Below, one piece after another: positions 1-8,383 of a stretch of 64,000 bases of DNA. A program made the translations under genes and the position numbers. The notes below the pieces were generated by a model. It did not search any database. It was not told the origin of the DNA and was given only the letters and a program-made list of their open reading frames with translations. Every line of letters begins with the position of its first letter. Positions within the stretch are counted from its first letter, which is position 1. The stretch spans positions 124,001 to 188,000 of the forward strand of contig NZ_PYWM01000003.1 in NCBI RefSeq assembly GCF_003049665.1, given 5' to 3'. The DNA is from Lysinibacillus mangiferihumi (GTDB lineage: Bacteria; Bacillota; Bacilli; Bacillales_A; Planococcaceae).

Positions 1-1
1 C

Positions 2-58
2 ATTAACGAAATTGATACAAGTTTTGTTTCGGAAAGTATTATGACAACATATATTTAA
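2..58 (+). CDS. leuB: 3-isopropylmalate dehydrogenase, C-terminal tail only (partial)
   Basis: An open frame enters from the left edge and ends with TAA at 56-58, giving a tail that reads INEIDTSFVSESIMTTYI. It lies 16 bp upstream of the leuC start, where leuB sits in Bacillales leucine operons (leuABCD). The tail is too short to identify by itself. The assignment rests on position and on the general style of LeuB C-termini. Only 18 residues are in the window. Confidence 0.6.
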   Translation: MNEIDTSFVSESIMTTYI

Positions 59-74
59 GAAATAGGTGAAGAAA

Positions 75-1484
75 ATGGGAAAAAATATAATTGAAAAGAT
101 TTGGGATAAACATGTTGTTTATCAGGAAGAGGGCAAACCGGACCTGTTATATATTGATCTTCATTTAATTCATGAAGTAACTTCTCCGCAAGCATTTGAA
201 GGTCTACGCATAAATGGACGGAAAGTGCGTCGTCCTGATTTAAGCTTTGCGACGATGGATCATAACGTGCCAACGAAAAATCTACCGACAATCAATGATC
301 CAATTGCACGCAATCAAATTGAAACACTGGCGAAAAATGCTGCTGAATTCGGTGTTGAGCTGGCAGGCATGGGTCACCCTGACCAAGGGATTGTCCACGT
401 TATTGGACCAGAATTAGGATTAACACAGCCTGGCAAAACAATTGTTTGTGGTGACTCTCATACATCTACGCACGGTGCATTTGGTGCCATTGCATTTGGT
501 ATCGGTACATCCGAAGTAGAGCACGTAATGTCTACACAAACATTGTGGCAAAACAAGCCAAAAACGATGGAAATCCGCGTTGAAGGAGAGCTACCTGTTG
601 GTGTTGCTGCTAAGGATATTATTTTAGCAATCATCTCGAAATTCGGTATTGGCGTTGGTACAGGACATATTGTGGAATTCACTGGAGAGGCAATCCACAA
701 ATTGTCAATGGAAGAGCGCATGACCATCTGTAATATGTCCATCGAAGCGGGTGCAAAGGCTGGTCTTGTATCACCTGACCAAATAACAGTGGATTATATT
801 CGTGGCCGCAAATATGCACCACAAGGTGAGAAATTTGAAGAAGCGACAGCGTATTGGCTAAGTTTAGCATCAGATGAGGACGCAACATATGATGAAGTCC
901 GCATCATTAAAGCAGAGGAAATCGAGCCAATTATTACATGGGGAACAAATCCTTCAATGGGCTCTGGTGTATCACAAAATGTTCCTACGCAAGCAGATTA
1001 TCAGGATGAGTCAGATAGAGCCGCACTTCGTAAAGCGCTTGCCTATATGGGCTTAGAAGAAGGGCAACCATTAACTTCAATCGATATCCAATACGTATTT
1101 ATCGGCTCATGTACGAACTCACGCTTAAGTGATTTACGAGCTGCTGCAAATGTTATTCAAGGACGTAAAGTTCATGAAAACGTAACAGCAATCGTTGTCC
1201 CAGGTTCCCATTCTACAAAAAAACAAGCAGAAGCAGAAGGTTTAGATAAAATTTTCATTGATGCAGGTTTTGAATGGCGTGAATCCGGTTGTTCGATGTG
1301 CTTAGCGATGAATGATGATGTGGTCCCAGCTGGTAAACGTTGTGCATCAACCTCAAACCGTAATTTCGAAGGTCGTCAAGGTGCTGGTGCTCGCACGCAT
1401 TTAGTATCACCTCCGATGGCAGCCGCTGCTGCGATTGCAGGTCACTTCGTAGATGTACGAGAATTCGTGAAGGAAACTGTGTAA
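75..1484 (+). CDS. leuC: 3-isopropylmalate dehydratase large subunit
   Basis: LeuC and LeuD together isomerise 2-isopropylmalate to 3-isopropylmalate in leucine synthesis in the cytosol. The 469-residue product is full length for the aconitase-like family. The 4Fe-4S ligands are visible as Cys about 346 (FIGSCTNSR) and Cys about 406 and 409 (GCSMC). [13 protein letters not shown] near residue 125 is the family signature. ATG at 75 is preferred over an in-frame GTG at 66 because AGGTGA (64-69) is correctly spaced only from the ATG, and LeuC proteins begin close to xxTIIEKIWD. The gene follows the leuB tail by 16 bp and precedes leuD by 32 bp, so the three are one operon. Confidence 0.97.
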   Translation: MGKNIIEKIWDKHVVYQEEGKPDLLYIDLHLIHEVTSPQAFEGLRINGRKVRRPDLSFATMDHNVPTKNLPTINDPIARNQIETLAKNAAEFGVELAGMGHPDQGIVHVIGPELGLTQPGKTIVCGDSHTSTHGAFGAIAFGIGTSEVEHVMSTQTLWQNKPKTMEIRVEGELPVGVAAKDIILAIISKFGIGVGTGHIVEFTGEAIHKLSMEERMTICNMSIEAGAKAGLVSPDQITVDYIRGRKYAPQGEKFEEATAYWLSLASDEDATYDEVRIIKAEEIEPIITWGTNPSMGSGVSQNVPTQADYQDESDRAALRKALAYMGLEEGQPLTSIDIQYVFIGSCTNSRLSDLRAAANVIQGRKVHENVTAIVVPGSHSTKKQAEAEGLDKIFIDAGFEWRESGCSMCLAMNDDVVPAGKRCASTSNRNFEGRQGAGARTHLVSPPMAAAAAIAGHFVDVREFVKETV

Positions 1485-1516
1485 ACGCATCATTTACACG
1501 GAAAGGATGATTGAAA

Positions 1517-2107
1517 ATGCAACCAATTAATATCGTAAATAGTGTGATAACACCACTTGATCGTAAAAATGTCGATACAGATCAAATCATTTCGAAAGAG
1601 TTTTTAAAACGCATTGAGCGTACAGGCTTTGGTCAATTTTTATTTTATCATTGGCGTTTTGATGCACAAGGCAATGAAGTACAGGACTTTGTATTAAATA
1701 AAGCAGAATTTAAAAACTCTAAAATTTTAGTAGCGCAAGATAATTTTGGCTGTGGCTCTTCACGTGAGCATGCACCGTGGGCAATTTTAGATTATGGCTT
1801 TAACGTCGTCATTGCCCCTTCATTTGCGGATATTTTCCATAATAACTGCTTCAAAAATGGTATATTACCTATCAAGTTAACGGAAGCAGAGTGCGATGAA
1901 ATTTTAGCAAAAGGTTTAGAGAAACCTTATCATGTAGAAGTAAATCTTGAAGCACAAACAGTAACAGGTGAAGATGGCAAAGTTTATACATTTAACATCG
2001 ATTCTTACTATAAAGAAACGTTACTAAATGGCTGGGATGAAATTGCCCTAACCTTTAAATACGAAGACCATATTGCTGCCTATGAAGCGCAACGTGTAGC
2101 CTACTAA
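1517..2107 (+). CDS. leuD: 3-isopropylmalate dehydratase small subunit
   Basis: This is the swivel-domain partner of LeuC, completing isopropylmalate isomerase. The 196-residue length is typical of the bacterial small subunit. Visible features are the N-terminal TPLDRKNVDTDQIISKEF, the active-site loop GCGSSREHAPWAI near residues 70-82, and IAPSFADIFHNNCFKNGILPI, all standard for LeuD. ATG at 1517 has AAGGATG about 8 bp upstream. An in-frame TTG at 1511 is too close to that site. It is the last gene of the leucine operon. No clear rho-independent terminator follows, only a TTAAACAAA/TTTGTTTAA inverted repeat at 2127-2146. Confidence 0.97.
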   Translation: MQPINIVNSVITPLDRKNVDTDQIISKEFLKRIERTGFGQFLFYHWRFDAQGNEVQDFVLNKAEFKNSKILVAQDNFGCGSSREHAPWAILDYGFNVVIAPSFADIFHNNCFKNGILPIKLTEAECDEILAKGLEKPYHVEVNLEAQTVTGEDGKVYTFNIDSYYKETLLNGWDEIALTFKYEDHIAAYEAQRVAY

Positions 2108-2375
2108 TTAGTAAGAGCGCAGCTATTTAAACAAAAATTTGTTTAATGACAAGAGGATTCGTAGTGTACGAAGTCTTTCACCGCATTAAATGCTTACTGT
2201 ATTTCCTTGATTTGCTTTGTTTCATTTTGCAGGTCAACTACATTTCGTTGCAATTTACCGTTGACAAACGCCATATTCGTTTCTTTAGCCTTATAGATCA
2301 GCTCAATAAAAACATTTAACAAGATACTACGCTTTCTTGTTAGATGTTAAAAAATATATTGTTATATTTTAGAAT
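2108..2375. other. intergenic stretch with a possible decayed coding fragment
   Basis: No intact gene is visible between leuD and the IS remnant. On the minus strand, about 2310 down to 2150, there is a broken frame reading roughly MAFVNGKLQRNVVDLQNE, then TKQIKEIQ, a stop, and AFNAVKDFVHYESS. It looks like helical coding sequence. It could be a remnant of a gene that once lay beside the toxin/immunity pair at 3.0-3.8 kb, but it is not identifiable by eye. Confidence 0.3.
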
Positions 2376-3022
2376 TGACCCCAACGGTATAGACAAATAA
2401 AAAAGCATCTTCGGTTGAAATCGGGTATAGATACCTAAACTTCAATTTGGAGATGTTTTTTCTAAGGGAACAAGAGTTTCAACGCATCATGCAAAAATAT
2501 GGTTGGCAATGTTCCTTGAAAATGAAAAAACGAAAACGAAAAGGACAAGCTTATGGTCAGAAACAGTTGCATCTTTCAAGTATTCAGGATTTATATAATG
2601 GTGAAATGATTGCCTATTCGATTGGAGACTGCCAAGACACTGTTTGTGCTGCATACGTTAGCCCAACTCAATCATTTGCCCGAAGGGTGTACGTTGCACA
2701 GTGACCAAGGCGCGGTGTATACATCTTATGACTATCAACAAGCTGTAAAAAGCAAAAGGCATTACCATGAGCATGTCCCGTAAAGGTACGCCCGCTGTAA
2801 TGCCCCAATCGAATCGTTTCATTCTGTGTTAAAGTTTGAAACATTCTACTTAGACAATTTGAAAAGTACTACGACAACCATCGTAGAACAAACTGTCAAA
2901 AACTATATAAATTATCATAACAATAACCGAATCCAAACGAAACTAAACAACCAGTCGCCGGTTCAATACCGACAACTGGTTGGATGATGCTTTTTTGATT
3001 ACTGTCTTATTTATCGGGGTCA
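2376..3022 (+). mobile_element. internally deleted IS3-family insertion sequence remnant
   Basis: Terminal inverted repeats bound the element. The left end 2376-2409 begins TGACCCC and finishes AAAAAAGCATC. The right end 2986-3022 is its reverse complement in the same layout, GATGCTTTTTTG ending CGGGGTCA. Between them lie parts of one IS3-type OrfB transposase. At about 650 bp the element is roughly half the usual IS3 length, so it is a dead internal-deletion derivative. No target-site duplication is seen (AGAAT on the left, GTACC on the right), so flanking DNA was probably rearranged after insertion. Confidence 0.8.
2447..2987 (+). pseudogene. IS3-family OrfB transposase (rve/DDE integrase), broken
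   Basis: Three blocks of an IS3 OrfB are recognisable. The first (2447 to about 2640) reads QRIMQKYGWQCSLKMKKRKR, then LSSIQDLYNGEMIAYSIGD, with residues missing between them where the first catalytic Asp should be. After a frameshift comes LPEGCTLHSDQGAVYTSYDY, which holds the second catalytic Asp. An internal TAA in CATGTCCCGTAAAGG is followed by NAPIESFHSVLKFETFY with the catalytic Glu, ending in PVQYRQLVG. A deletion, a frameshift and a stop mean no active enzyme is made. Confidence 0.85.
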
Positions 3023-3489
3023 GTACCTTCTTCATTCTCATATACTTTTTTCATATGATTATATAAAGAGCTATTCTTAAAATCATTCTGATTGATATTA
3101 AGATCTTCACTTACGCGATATAGAAAATACAACCATTCTATGTCCTTTTCTTCAACAGCTTTAGCACAAGCATTTTCTAATTGTTTAACATTCTCAGAGT
3201 GCTCTATCTCTTTGAGATACGCCAAGGCTTTGGATGCTCCTGGCCAATTTAAATCCATAAATAATTCGTATAATTTAGGTAGCGCTAATTCATTTTTTGG
3301 ATAACCCACGGATACTACAACCTCTACGGCATTTTCCCAACATTCTTTCGCATATTTCGGAAAGATAAGTGGTAATTGCTCTTTTGAAATTTGAGAAAGA
3401 AATTCTTTCGCATCATGCTGAATTTCTTTAGGTAAATGCCAATTTAATTTATATGAATAATAGATAACTAAATCATCTTCAACGTTCAT
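3007..3489 (-). CDS. DUF5071-like protein, probable immunity protein with IS-derived C-terminus
   Basis: The 160-residue soluble helical protein contains GYPKNELALPKLYELF and DLNWPGASKALAYL, resembling DUF5071 proteins (the DxNWP core). Such genes often follow polymorphic-toxin genes as presumed immunity partners, and here it lies directly downstream of a toxin-tail fragment. ATG at 3489 is chosen because AAGGATGG is about 6 bp upstream. The TTG codons further up overlap that site. The last residues GTDPDK and the stop codon are encoded by the IS right inverted repeat (2986-3022), so the native C-terminus was replaced. Cell function is inferred only from context and resemblance. Confidence 0.7.
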   Translation of the reverse strand: MNVEDDLVIYYSYKLNWHLPKEIQHDAKEFLSQISKEQLPLIFPKYAKECWENAVEVVVSVGYPKNELALPKLYELFMDLNWPGASKALAYLKEIEHSENVKQLENACAKAVEEKDIEWLYFLYRVSEDLNINQNDFKNSSLYNHMKKVYENEEGTDPDK

Positions 3490-3519
3490 AAAAACCATCC
3501 TTTTCAACAATACAATTTT

Positions 3520-3768
3520 TTATTTCACTTTTACAGAGATACCTTGTAGAATTTTAGTGTATTCATGGGGTTTATTATTTGCATTGCTCCGTGTATTCAT
3601 CCAGTCTTGTAATTCTGATTTTTTAACTGGCATTACAGCAACATGATTAGGTTTGTCTTGAATAGCTTTTAAAACTTTTGTTTTATTTACGGCTTCCATA
3701 GTACTTTCACCATTTTGCCGCTGTTGTTCTTTTAATTGCTCAATATTTAATTCTCTACTATCAGCCAC
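3520..3768 (-). pseudogene. orphan C-terminal fragment of a polymorphic toxin
   Basis: An open frame of about 82 codons ends 30 bp before the immunity-like gene. It begins in the middle of a domain: the frame is open upstream to a TAG at 3793-3795, reading VFTKAINVADSRELNIEQL. GTG at 3768 has no convincing ribosome site. The segment ends with a basic His-containing tail, KPHEYTKILQGISVKVK, preceded by NHVAVMPVKKSELQDWMN. A toxin tip followed by an immunity gene is the usual end of LXG, Rhs or similar effectors, and detached tips accumulate as orphan modules. I do not recognise the toxin family. Confidence 0.5.
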
Positions 3769-3952
3769 ATTAATAGCTTTTGTAAATACCTGCTAAAAAT
3801 TATAAAATAATTTCTAAATATAAGGCAAGATTATAATAAATAAATGAAAATTAGTTTTTGAAACATCACTTTCAAACATCCAACATTTTTCTCTCTAAGA
3901 TGAGTAAACTCCTTTTTTGTGTAAGCAACTATTTAGCAAGGAGGTAATGAAC

Positions 3953-3985
3953 GTGGGCTTTGTCTTTCTTTTGCTAAGTCGTTAA
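3953..3985 (+). CDS. possible 10-residue leader ORF upstream of rbsK
   Basis: A strong Shine-Dalgarno site (AAGGAGGT, about 3938-3945) is followed after 7 bp by GTG and the frame MGFVFLLLSR, then TAA, 32 bp before the rbsK start. The spacing is ideal, but a ten-codon frame arises easily by chance. It could be a leader peptide or a fossil of a lost gene start. Confidence 0.2.
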   Translation: MGFVFLLLSR

Positions 3986-4017
3986 AATAGAAAGAAGGAA
4001 TCGAAAGGATGATTTAG

Positions 4018-4899
4018 ATGATTACAGTAATTGGTAGTTTAAATATGGATTTAGTTATACAAATGGCGGATTTCCCGCAACAGGGAGAAACGGTTCTTGG
4101 GCAACAATTTCAAACAAGTCCTGGAGGAAAGGGGGCTAATCAGGCGATTGCAGCTGCTCGTCTAGGTAGCAATGTCACAATGATTGGTTGTGTAGGCGAT
4201 GATCGTTTTGGGCATACATTGCGAACAGTTTTGGAGCAGGAGCATATTGATACAACATCGCTTCTAACAGCACCAGAATCGACGGGCATTGCTAATATTT
4301 TAGTGCATCACAAAGATAATCGTATCATCGTGGTACCAGGAGCAAATTATAAATTGGAACCAACACATTTGGATGCTGTAAAAGATGTCATTACACAAAG
4401 TCAAATGGTTATTTTACAGCTTGAAATTCCGATGGAGACGACAGCACATGCTATAAAATTATGTAAGGAAGCGAATGTACCAGTGTTGTTAAACCCAGCA
4501 CCAGCGGCGAACTTTGATATGCGCTGGATGGATGATATTACCTACCTGACCCCAAATGAAATTGAGTGTGCCCAGCTATTCGGAAACGATTTCGATCAAA
4601 CGCTCGAAAAATATCCTAATAAACTAATTATTACACTTGGACGTGATGGGGCACGTTACTTTGATGGCGAATATCCTATTCATGTCCCTGGCTATATGAC
4701 AAAAGCAGTGGATACAACTGGGGCTGGGGATACTTTTAATGGTGCGCTTGCCTATGCATTAGTAGAGGGGCAATCGTTAGATGAAGCAGTATACTTTGCG
4801 AATATAGCGGCCTCGCTAGCGGTTGAGCAATTAAGTGCACAAGGCGGTATGCCAACACTTAGTAAAGTTTATGCGAGAATGGCTGGGTTTGACGAATAA
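4018..4899 (+). CDS. rbsK: ribokinase (PfkB family)
   Basis: Phosphorylates D-ribose to ribose 5-phosphate with ATP in the cytosol. The 293-residue length is standard. PfkB signature 1 is GGKGANQAIAAARLGSNV near residues 36-53, and signature 2 is DTTGAGDTFNGALAYAL near 239-255, including the catalytic Asp of GAGD. The N-terminus ITVIGSLNMDLVIQMADFP is typical of RbsK. GAAAGGATGA lies about 9 bp before ATG. The gene stands alone, without the rbsRDACB neighbours of Bacillus, so whether it serves ribose uptake or nucleoside salvage cannot be told from context. Confidence 0.92.
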   Translation: MITVIGSLNMDLVIQMADFPQQGETVLGQQFQTSPGGKGANQAIAAARLGSNVTMIGCVGDDRFGHTLRTVLEQEHIDTTSLLTAPESTGIANILVHHKDNRIIVVPGANYKLEPTHLDAVKDVITQSQMVILQLEIPMETTAHAIKLCKEANVPVLLNPAPAANFDMRWMDDITYLTPNEIECAQLFGNDFDQTLEKYPNKLIITLGRDGARYFDGEYPIHVPGYMTKAVDTTGAGDTFNGALAYALVEGQSLDEAVYFANIAASLAVEQLSAQGGMPTLSKVYARMAGFDE

Positions 4900-5069
4900 A
4901 TAACATTACGCTTCACAAGTAAAGTGTTAGGATATGGATTTTCTAGTAATTGGCATGAGTCACTATCATTGCATATACCTAGTTGTGCGATAAATGTGAA
5001 AAATAGAGGAATTTAACCTAAGAAGGAAATCCTATTTGTGACAAGTCGAACTAAGTAGTTTGTCCTTTT

Positions 5070-5097
5070 TTGTCATTAAATTTCATGACTATATATA
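5070..5097 (+). promoter_or_regulatory. candidate sigma-A promoter for the dynamin-like gene
   Basis: TTGTCA (5070-5075) and TATATA (5092-5097) are separated by 16 bp and lie about 60 bp upstream of the ATG at 5159. This is a match by eye only. A TATAAT further down, near 5116, is an alternative -10. Confidence 0.35.
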
Positions 5098-5158
5098 AGA
5101 AATCGAATAGTATCCTTTATAATGGAACTATAGATACATATGAAAGTAGGTTTTGAGG

Positions 5159-7012
5159 ATGACGAATATTGACACTACGCCAATCGACTATACAGCCTCA
5201 GCGAATAATATTTTGCCACAGTTTGTGGATCGTTTACGTCAACTGCACAGCATTATTGTACAAAATACATATGTGAAAGATACAGCTAAGCACTTAAATC
5301 GTATAATCCAAGATGCAAACAATCAAACAATGGTACTGATAGTCGGAAAAGAACGAGTAGGAAAAACAACACTGGTAAATGGTCTTCTTGGTCGTTCTAT
5401 TTTACCTGTAAGCGATCAAAATCCGACAGGGGTTAACACGTTTTTACGATATGGTGAGCATGAGGAAATTAAAGCATATTTTTTAGATGGTATGGTGGCA
5501 ATATTTGATATGAGCAAATTAGAATTGCTTACTACAGGTGATACGTTCGCATCACAAATTTTACGTGAACATTTAGATTATCTAGAAGTATATGTCAAGC
5601 ATGAGTTATTAAAATCTGTGACAATTATCGATTCGGTCTCATTAGAAGCGGGTGGGGGAGAAATGGCATACTTCTCCGAATCGCTAATCAATCGAGTGGA
5701 TGAAATTTTTTGGGTATTACGTTCAGAATCAATGGCGATCGATGCAGAAGTTTTATTAATGGATGCCTTAAAAAATAAAGGGGTAGTCCCACTTTGTATC
5801 GTTAATGGCATCGATAAAAATAATAATACAGAAGCATTTATTCGTTCTGAAAAAGAACGAATTGGTCATTTATTAAGCGATTTTGTAGCCATTTCTGCAA
5901 TGGATGCCCTTGAAGCACAACAAACAGACAATAAAGCGTTATGGCAGCGTAGCCAATATGATAATCTAATTGCACAAATTCAACGTGTTGCGGAGAATAG
6001 CGATAAAAAAACGTACGCAATTATTATTCGTTTTTTACAATGGCTGGAGCGTTTCCGCTTCGAATTAACGGTTATACCGCAACGTGATCCGTTTCAATCA
6101 GCAGTAGAAAACATCGAAAAATTTGCGGGAGATACACAATATGAATTTTCCCGATATCAGCGTGATTTAGCCATTGTACAAGAATATGAACAAGAGTACG
6201 AGCAAGTAGCAAGCGTATTCAAAAATGTTCAAACATTGTATCAGCTCTTACAAACGATTTCGCAACATGATTATTTACAAGATGATTTCGTTGAACAATT
6301 TACTGAAAAAGCAGTGATTTATCAACAGGCATTACGTGAATATCGTAATATGCATAATGAATATATGCGAGAATATGAGCGTTTGGACGCACAACATAAA
6401 AAAATTCATGGAAAAGGGTTGATGAAAGCCATTTTTGGCCATCATACACAAAATGACTTTTTCAAAGAACGTGTTCTGCGTTTAAATGAACAGCAAGAAG
6501 TATGTGTTACGCAGTATGCGAAAGTACGGGAAGCGGAAGCTATCATTGTGGAAGAAATAAATACAGTCCAAAACTATTTGATTAACCTATCCAAAAAGCG
6601 TTTAGCCCGTATTGAGAAAAAGGTGAACGAGCTGAATCAGCAACGGGCAAAAGAGAAACGCCAACTAAAATTATATGCTGCGAAGTTAAATGAATTTTCT
6701 TGTTTAATAGAGGCACAAGGGTTTATTAAAGAAAATATCCAACCGTTTCTTATGGATGAAAGGATGCCGCTGCGCCCGAAAGATCAACAAATGCTTAAAG
6801 AAACAATCGACAATATTACAAGTATCGATTTATCTAAAAATGGCTTACTGGCTAGAAGTCAAATGAATAATAAAATGGAAAGTATAGCCATTCCATTTGA
6901 TGTTGAAAGTAAATATGCACTACAGCCATTACGACTTGCCGAGACGGACGTTAAATCAAACGATATACCCGCCATACCGAATAAATTAGAAATTCAATAT
7001 GGTATTGAATAA
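5159..7012 (+). CDS. dynamin-like large GTPase
   Basis: A 617-residue protein with an N-terminal P-loop GTPase domain and a long helical C-terminal half, the build of bacterial dynamin-like proteins that work at membranes. Visible are the P-loop GKERVGKT (about residues 62-70), a conserved Thr region NPTGVNTFLRYG (switch I), and a G4-like NGID near 215. The G3 position reads TIIDSVS rather than DxPG, so catalysis may be altered. Residues about 330-540 are rich in Glu, Gln, Lys and Arg with heptad-like pattern. ATG 5159 fits AGTAGG 8 bp upstream better than TTG 5153. It is monocistronic and ends at a strong terminator. Confidence 0.75.
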   Translation: MTNIDTTPIDYTASANNILPQFVDRLRQLHSIIVQNTYVKDTAKHLNRIIQDANNQTMVLIVGKERVGKTTLVNGLLGRSILPVSDQNPTGVNTFLRYGEHEEIKAYFLDGMVAIFDMSKLELLTTGDTFASQILREHLDYLEVYVKHELLKSVTIIDSVSLEAGGGEMAYFSESLINRVDEIFWVLRSESMAIDAEVLLMDALKNKGVVPLCIVNGIDKNNNTEAFIRSEKERIGHLLSDFVAISAMDALEAQQTDNKALWQRSQYDNLIAQIQRVAENSDKKTYAIIIRFLQWLERFRFELTVIPQRDPFQSAVENIEKFAGDTQYEFSRYQRDLAIVQEYEQEYEQVASVFKNVQTLYQLLQTISQHDYLQDDFVEQFTEKAVIYQQALREYRNMHNEYMREYERLDAQHKKIHGKGLMKAIFGHHTQNDFFKERVLRLNEQQEVCVTQYAKVREAEAIIVEEINTVQNYLINLSKKRLARIEKKVNELNQQRAKEKRQLKLYAAKLNEFSCLIEAQGFIKENIQPFLMDERMPLRPKDQQMLKETIDNITSIDLSKNGLLARSQMNNKMESIAIPFDVESKYALQPLRLAETDVKSNDIPAIPNKLEIQYGIE

Positions 7013-7027
7013 TAGTTTTTAGTTCAA

Positions 7028-7101
7028 GAGGTTGGGACAAAATAGAAAAGGTGTTAGATTGATGGCAGTCAATCTAACACTTTTTTGCTGCGCCGTTGTT
7101 G
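7028..7101 (+). repeat. 74-bp dispersed intergenic repeat, copy 1
   Basis: This segment starts GAGGTTGGGACAAAA, contains a 12-bp stem hairpin with a T-run, and ends GCTGCGCCGTTGTTG. A nearly identical copy (two differences seen) lies at 58957-59030 downstream of bmrD. The GC-richer sequence after it (to about 7160) resembles degenerate intergenic repeat tails. Confidence 0.85.
7051..7086 (+). terminator. rho-independent terminator inside the dispersed repeat
   Basis: Perfect 12-bp stem GTGTTAGATTGA (7051-7062) / TCAATCTAACAC (7069-7080), loop TGGCAG, then six T. It ends transcription of the dynamin-like gene. Confidence 0.9.
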
Positions 7102-7293
7102 TCCGCTTCGGCGGTGCTTTCCGCTCAGCACAGTAAGCCGCAACCCTCGCTAACGCGCATTTATTTTATATAGTATAGTACAGATAAAAGGGATAACTTT
7201 GATTGTGCTTATATCCTTAACTAGTTTAATGCTATTAACATTATCCTTTTGATGGTATAAAATAGGCATAGAAAGATGAAATGGGTGGTTTTT

Positions 7294-8289
7294 TTGGTTT
7301 CTTCTAAAGATGTAGCAAAGTATGCCGGTGTTTCACAGACAACGGTTTCACGAGTGTTAAATACTCCAGAACTCGTGAAACCAAAAACATTAAAAAAGGT
7401 GATGGAGGCCATTGAACAATTAAATTATGTCCCAAACGATATTGCAAGATCACTTGTACAACAAAAGACAGGAATAATTACTTTAATTTCTGGACCGTTG
7501 CATAATCCATTTTTTGTCGATACAACAACCGAAATTGTAAATTATGCAAATGCTAGAGGCTATAAGGTAAACGTGTATTTTGGAACGGAAGATAATCTAG
7601 AGACTATTTATAATTCCGTGTTAGAAACAAAAGTGGATGCAATTATTTTATCATCTATAAGGTATACGGATCCATTATTTTATAAGCTTGAAAAACTGGA
7701 GATACCTTTTATTATGTTTAATCGTAAGCATCAAGAAAATAGACATTTTGTAGAAATAGATAATATAGAAGCAGGTTATTTAGCGACTAATCATCTAGTG
7801 ACTTTAGGACATACGGACCTTTGTTGGATAGGGGGGCCACATGAAATGAGTACTTTTTTTGGAAGATATGAGGGTTTTAAAAAGGCGTTGGTTGAGGCGG
7901 GCATAGCTATAAATACAGTGCCAACATTTTTTACAAATACGAGCAAAGGTGATATAAAACGAGTGTTTGAAGAACTATTGTTGCTATCTCCAAGACCGAC
8001 AGCAATTTGCGCTGCAACAGATGCTATTGCCATTGAAATACTCAACCAATGTTTAGAACAAGGATTCGATATTCCAAACGATTTTAATGTAATTGGAATT
8101 GATAATGTAGAGCTGAGTAAACATCGTTCTATTTCCTTGACGACAGTTGGCATCAAATCGGAAAAAAATTTAGGGTTTTTAGCGATTGAGAAATTATTCG
8201 ATGTAATGGAGAAAAAAAGTGCTTGCATCCAGCAAACAGAATCTGTTAAACTTTTCCCAAGAAACACAACAGGTAAAAAAATGAACTGA
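7294..8289 (+). CDS. LacI/GalR-family transcriptional regulator
   Basis: A DNA-binding repressor of about 331 residues. The N-terminal helix-turn-helix SSKDVAKYAGVSQTTVSRVLN is typical of LacI, with the hinge region PNDIARSLVQQ. A periplasmic-binding-like sensor domain follows (GIITLISGPLHNPFF, VIGIDNVELSKH). TTG 7294 places the HTH at the very N-terminus and has GGGTGG 6 bp upstream. ATG 7276 is an alternative, adding MKWVVF. The gene lies just before, and on the same strand as, the aldehyde dehydrogenase/lactonase/alcohol dehydrogenase operon, so it probably controls that operon. The inducer is unknown. A lactone or its hydroxy acid is the natural guess. Confidence 0.88.
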   Translation: MVSSKDVAKYAGVSQTTVSRVLNTPELVKPKTLKKVMEAIEQLNYVPNDIARSLVQQKTGIITLISGPLHNPFFVDTTTEIVNYANARGYKVNVYFGTEDNLETIYNSVLETKVDAIILSSIRYTDPLFYKLEKLEIPFIMFNRKHQENRHFVEIDNIEAGYLATNHLVTLGHTDLCWIGGPHEMSTFFGRYEGFKKALVEAGIAINTVPTFFTNTSKGDIKRVFEELLLLSPRPTAICAATDAIAIEILNQCLEQGFDIPNDFNVIGIDNVELSKHRSISLTTVGIKSEKNLGFLAIEKLFDVMEKKSACIQQTESVKLFPRNTTGKKMN

Positions 8290-8310
8290 TGAGTGTCAGT
8301 TTATTTTTTT
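8284..8310 (+). terminator. terminator of the LacI-family gene, overlapping its stop codon
   Basis: AACTGA (8284-8289) pairs with TCAGTT (8296-8301) around a 6-nt loop, followed by TATTTTTTT. The stem includes the TGA stop, so the regulator is probably transcribed separately from the operon downstream. Confidence 0.6.
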
Positions 8311-8317
8311 ACACTAG

Positions 8318-8367
8318 AATGGTTACGTATTCATTTCTTTATTTTCTGAAATGAATACGTAACCATT
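8318..8367. promoter_or_regulatory. long perfect inverted repeat, likely operator of the lactone operon
   Basis: Two 20-bp arms that are exact reverse complements (8318-8337 and 8348-8367) surround a 10-bp centre. Each arm carries TTACGTATTC or its complement, with a TACGTA core centred on CG as in many LacI-family operators. It lies between the regulator's terminator and the TTG start at 8384, with no T-run after it, so it is more likely an operator or cruciform than a terminator. Two LacI dimers could each hold one arm. Confidence 0.7.
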
Positions 8368-8383
8368 AAAAGGGAGTGAGGAT

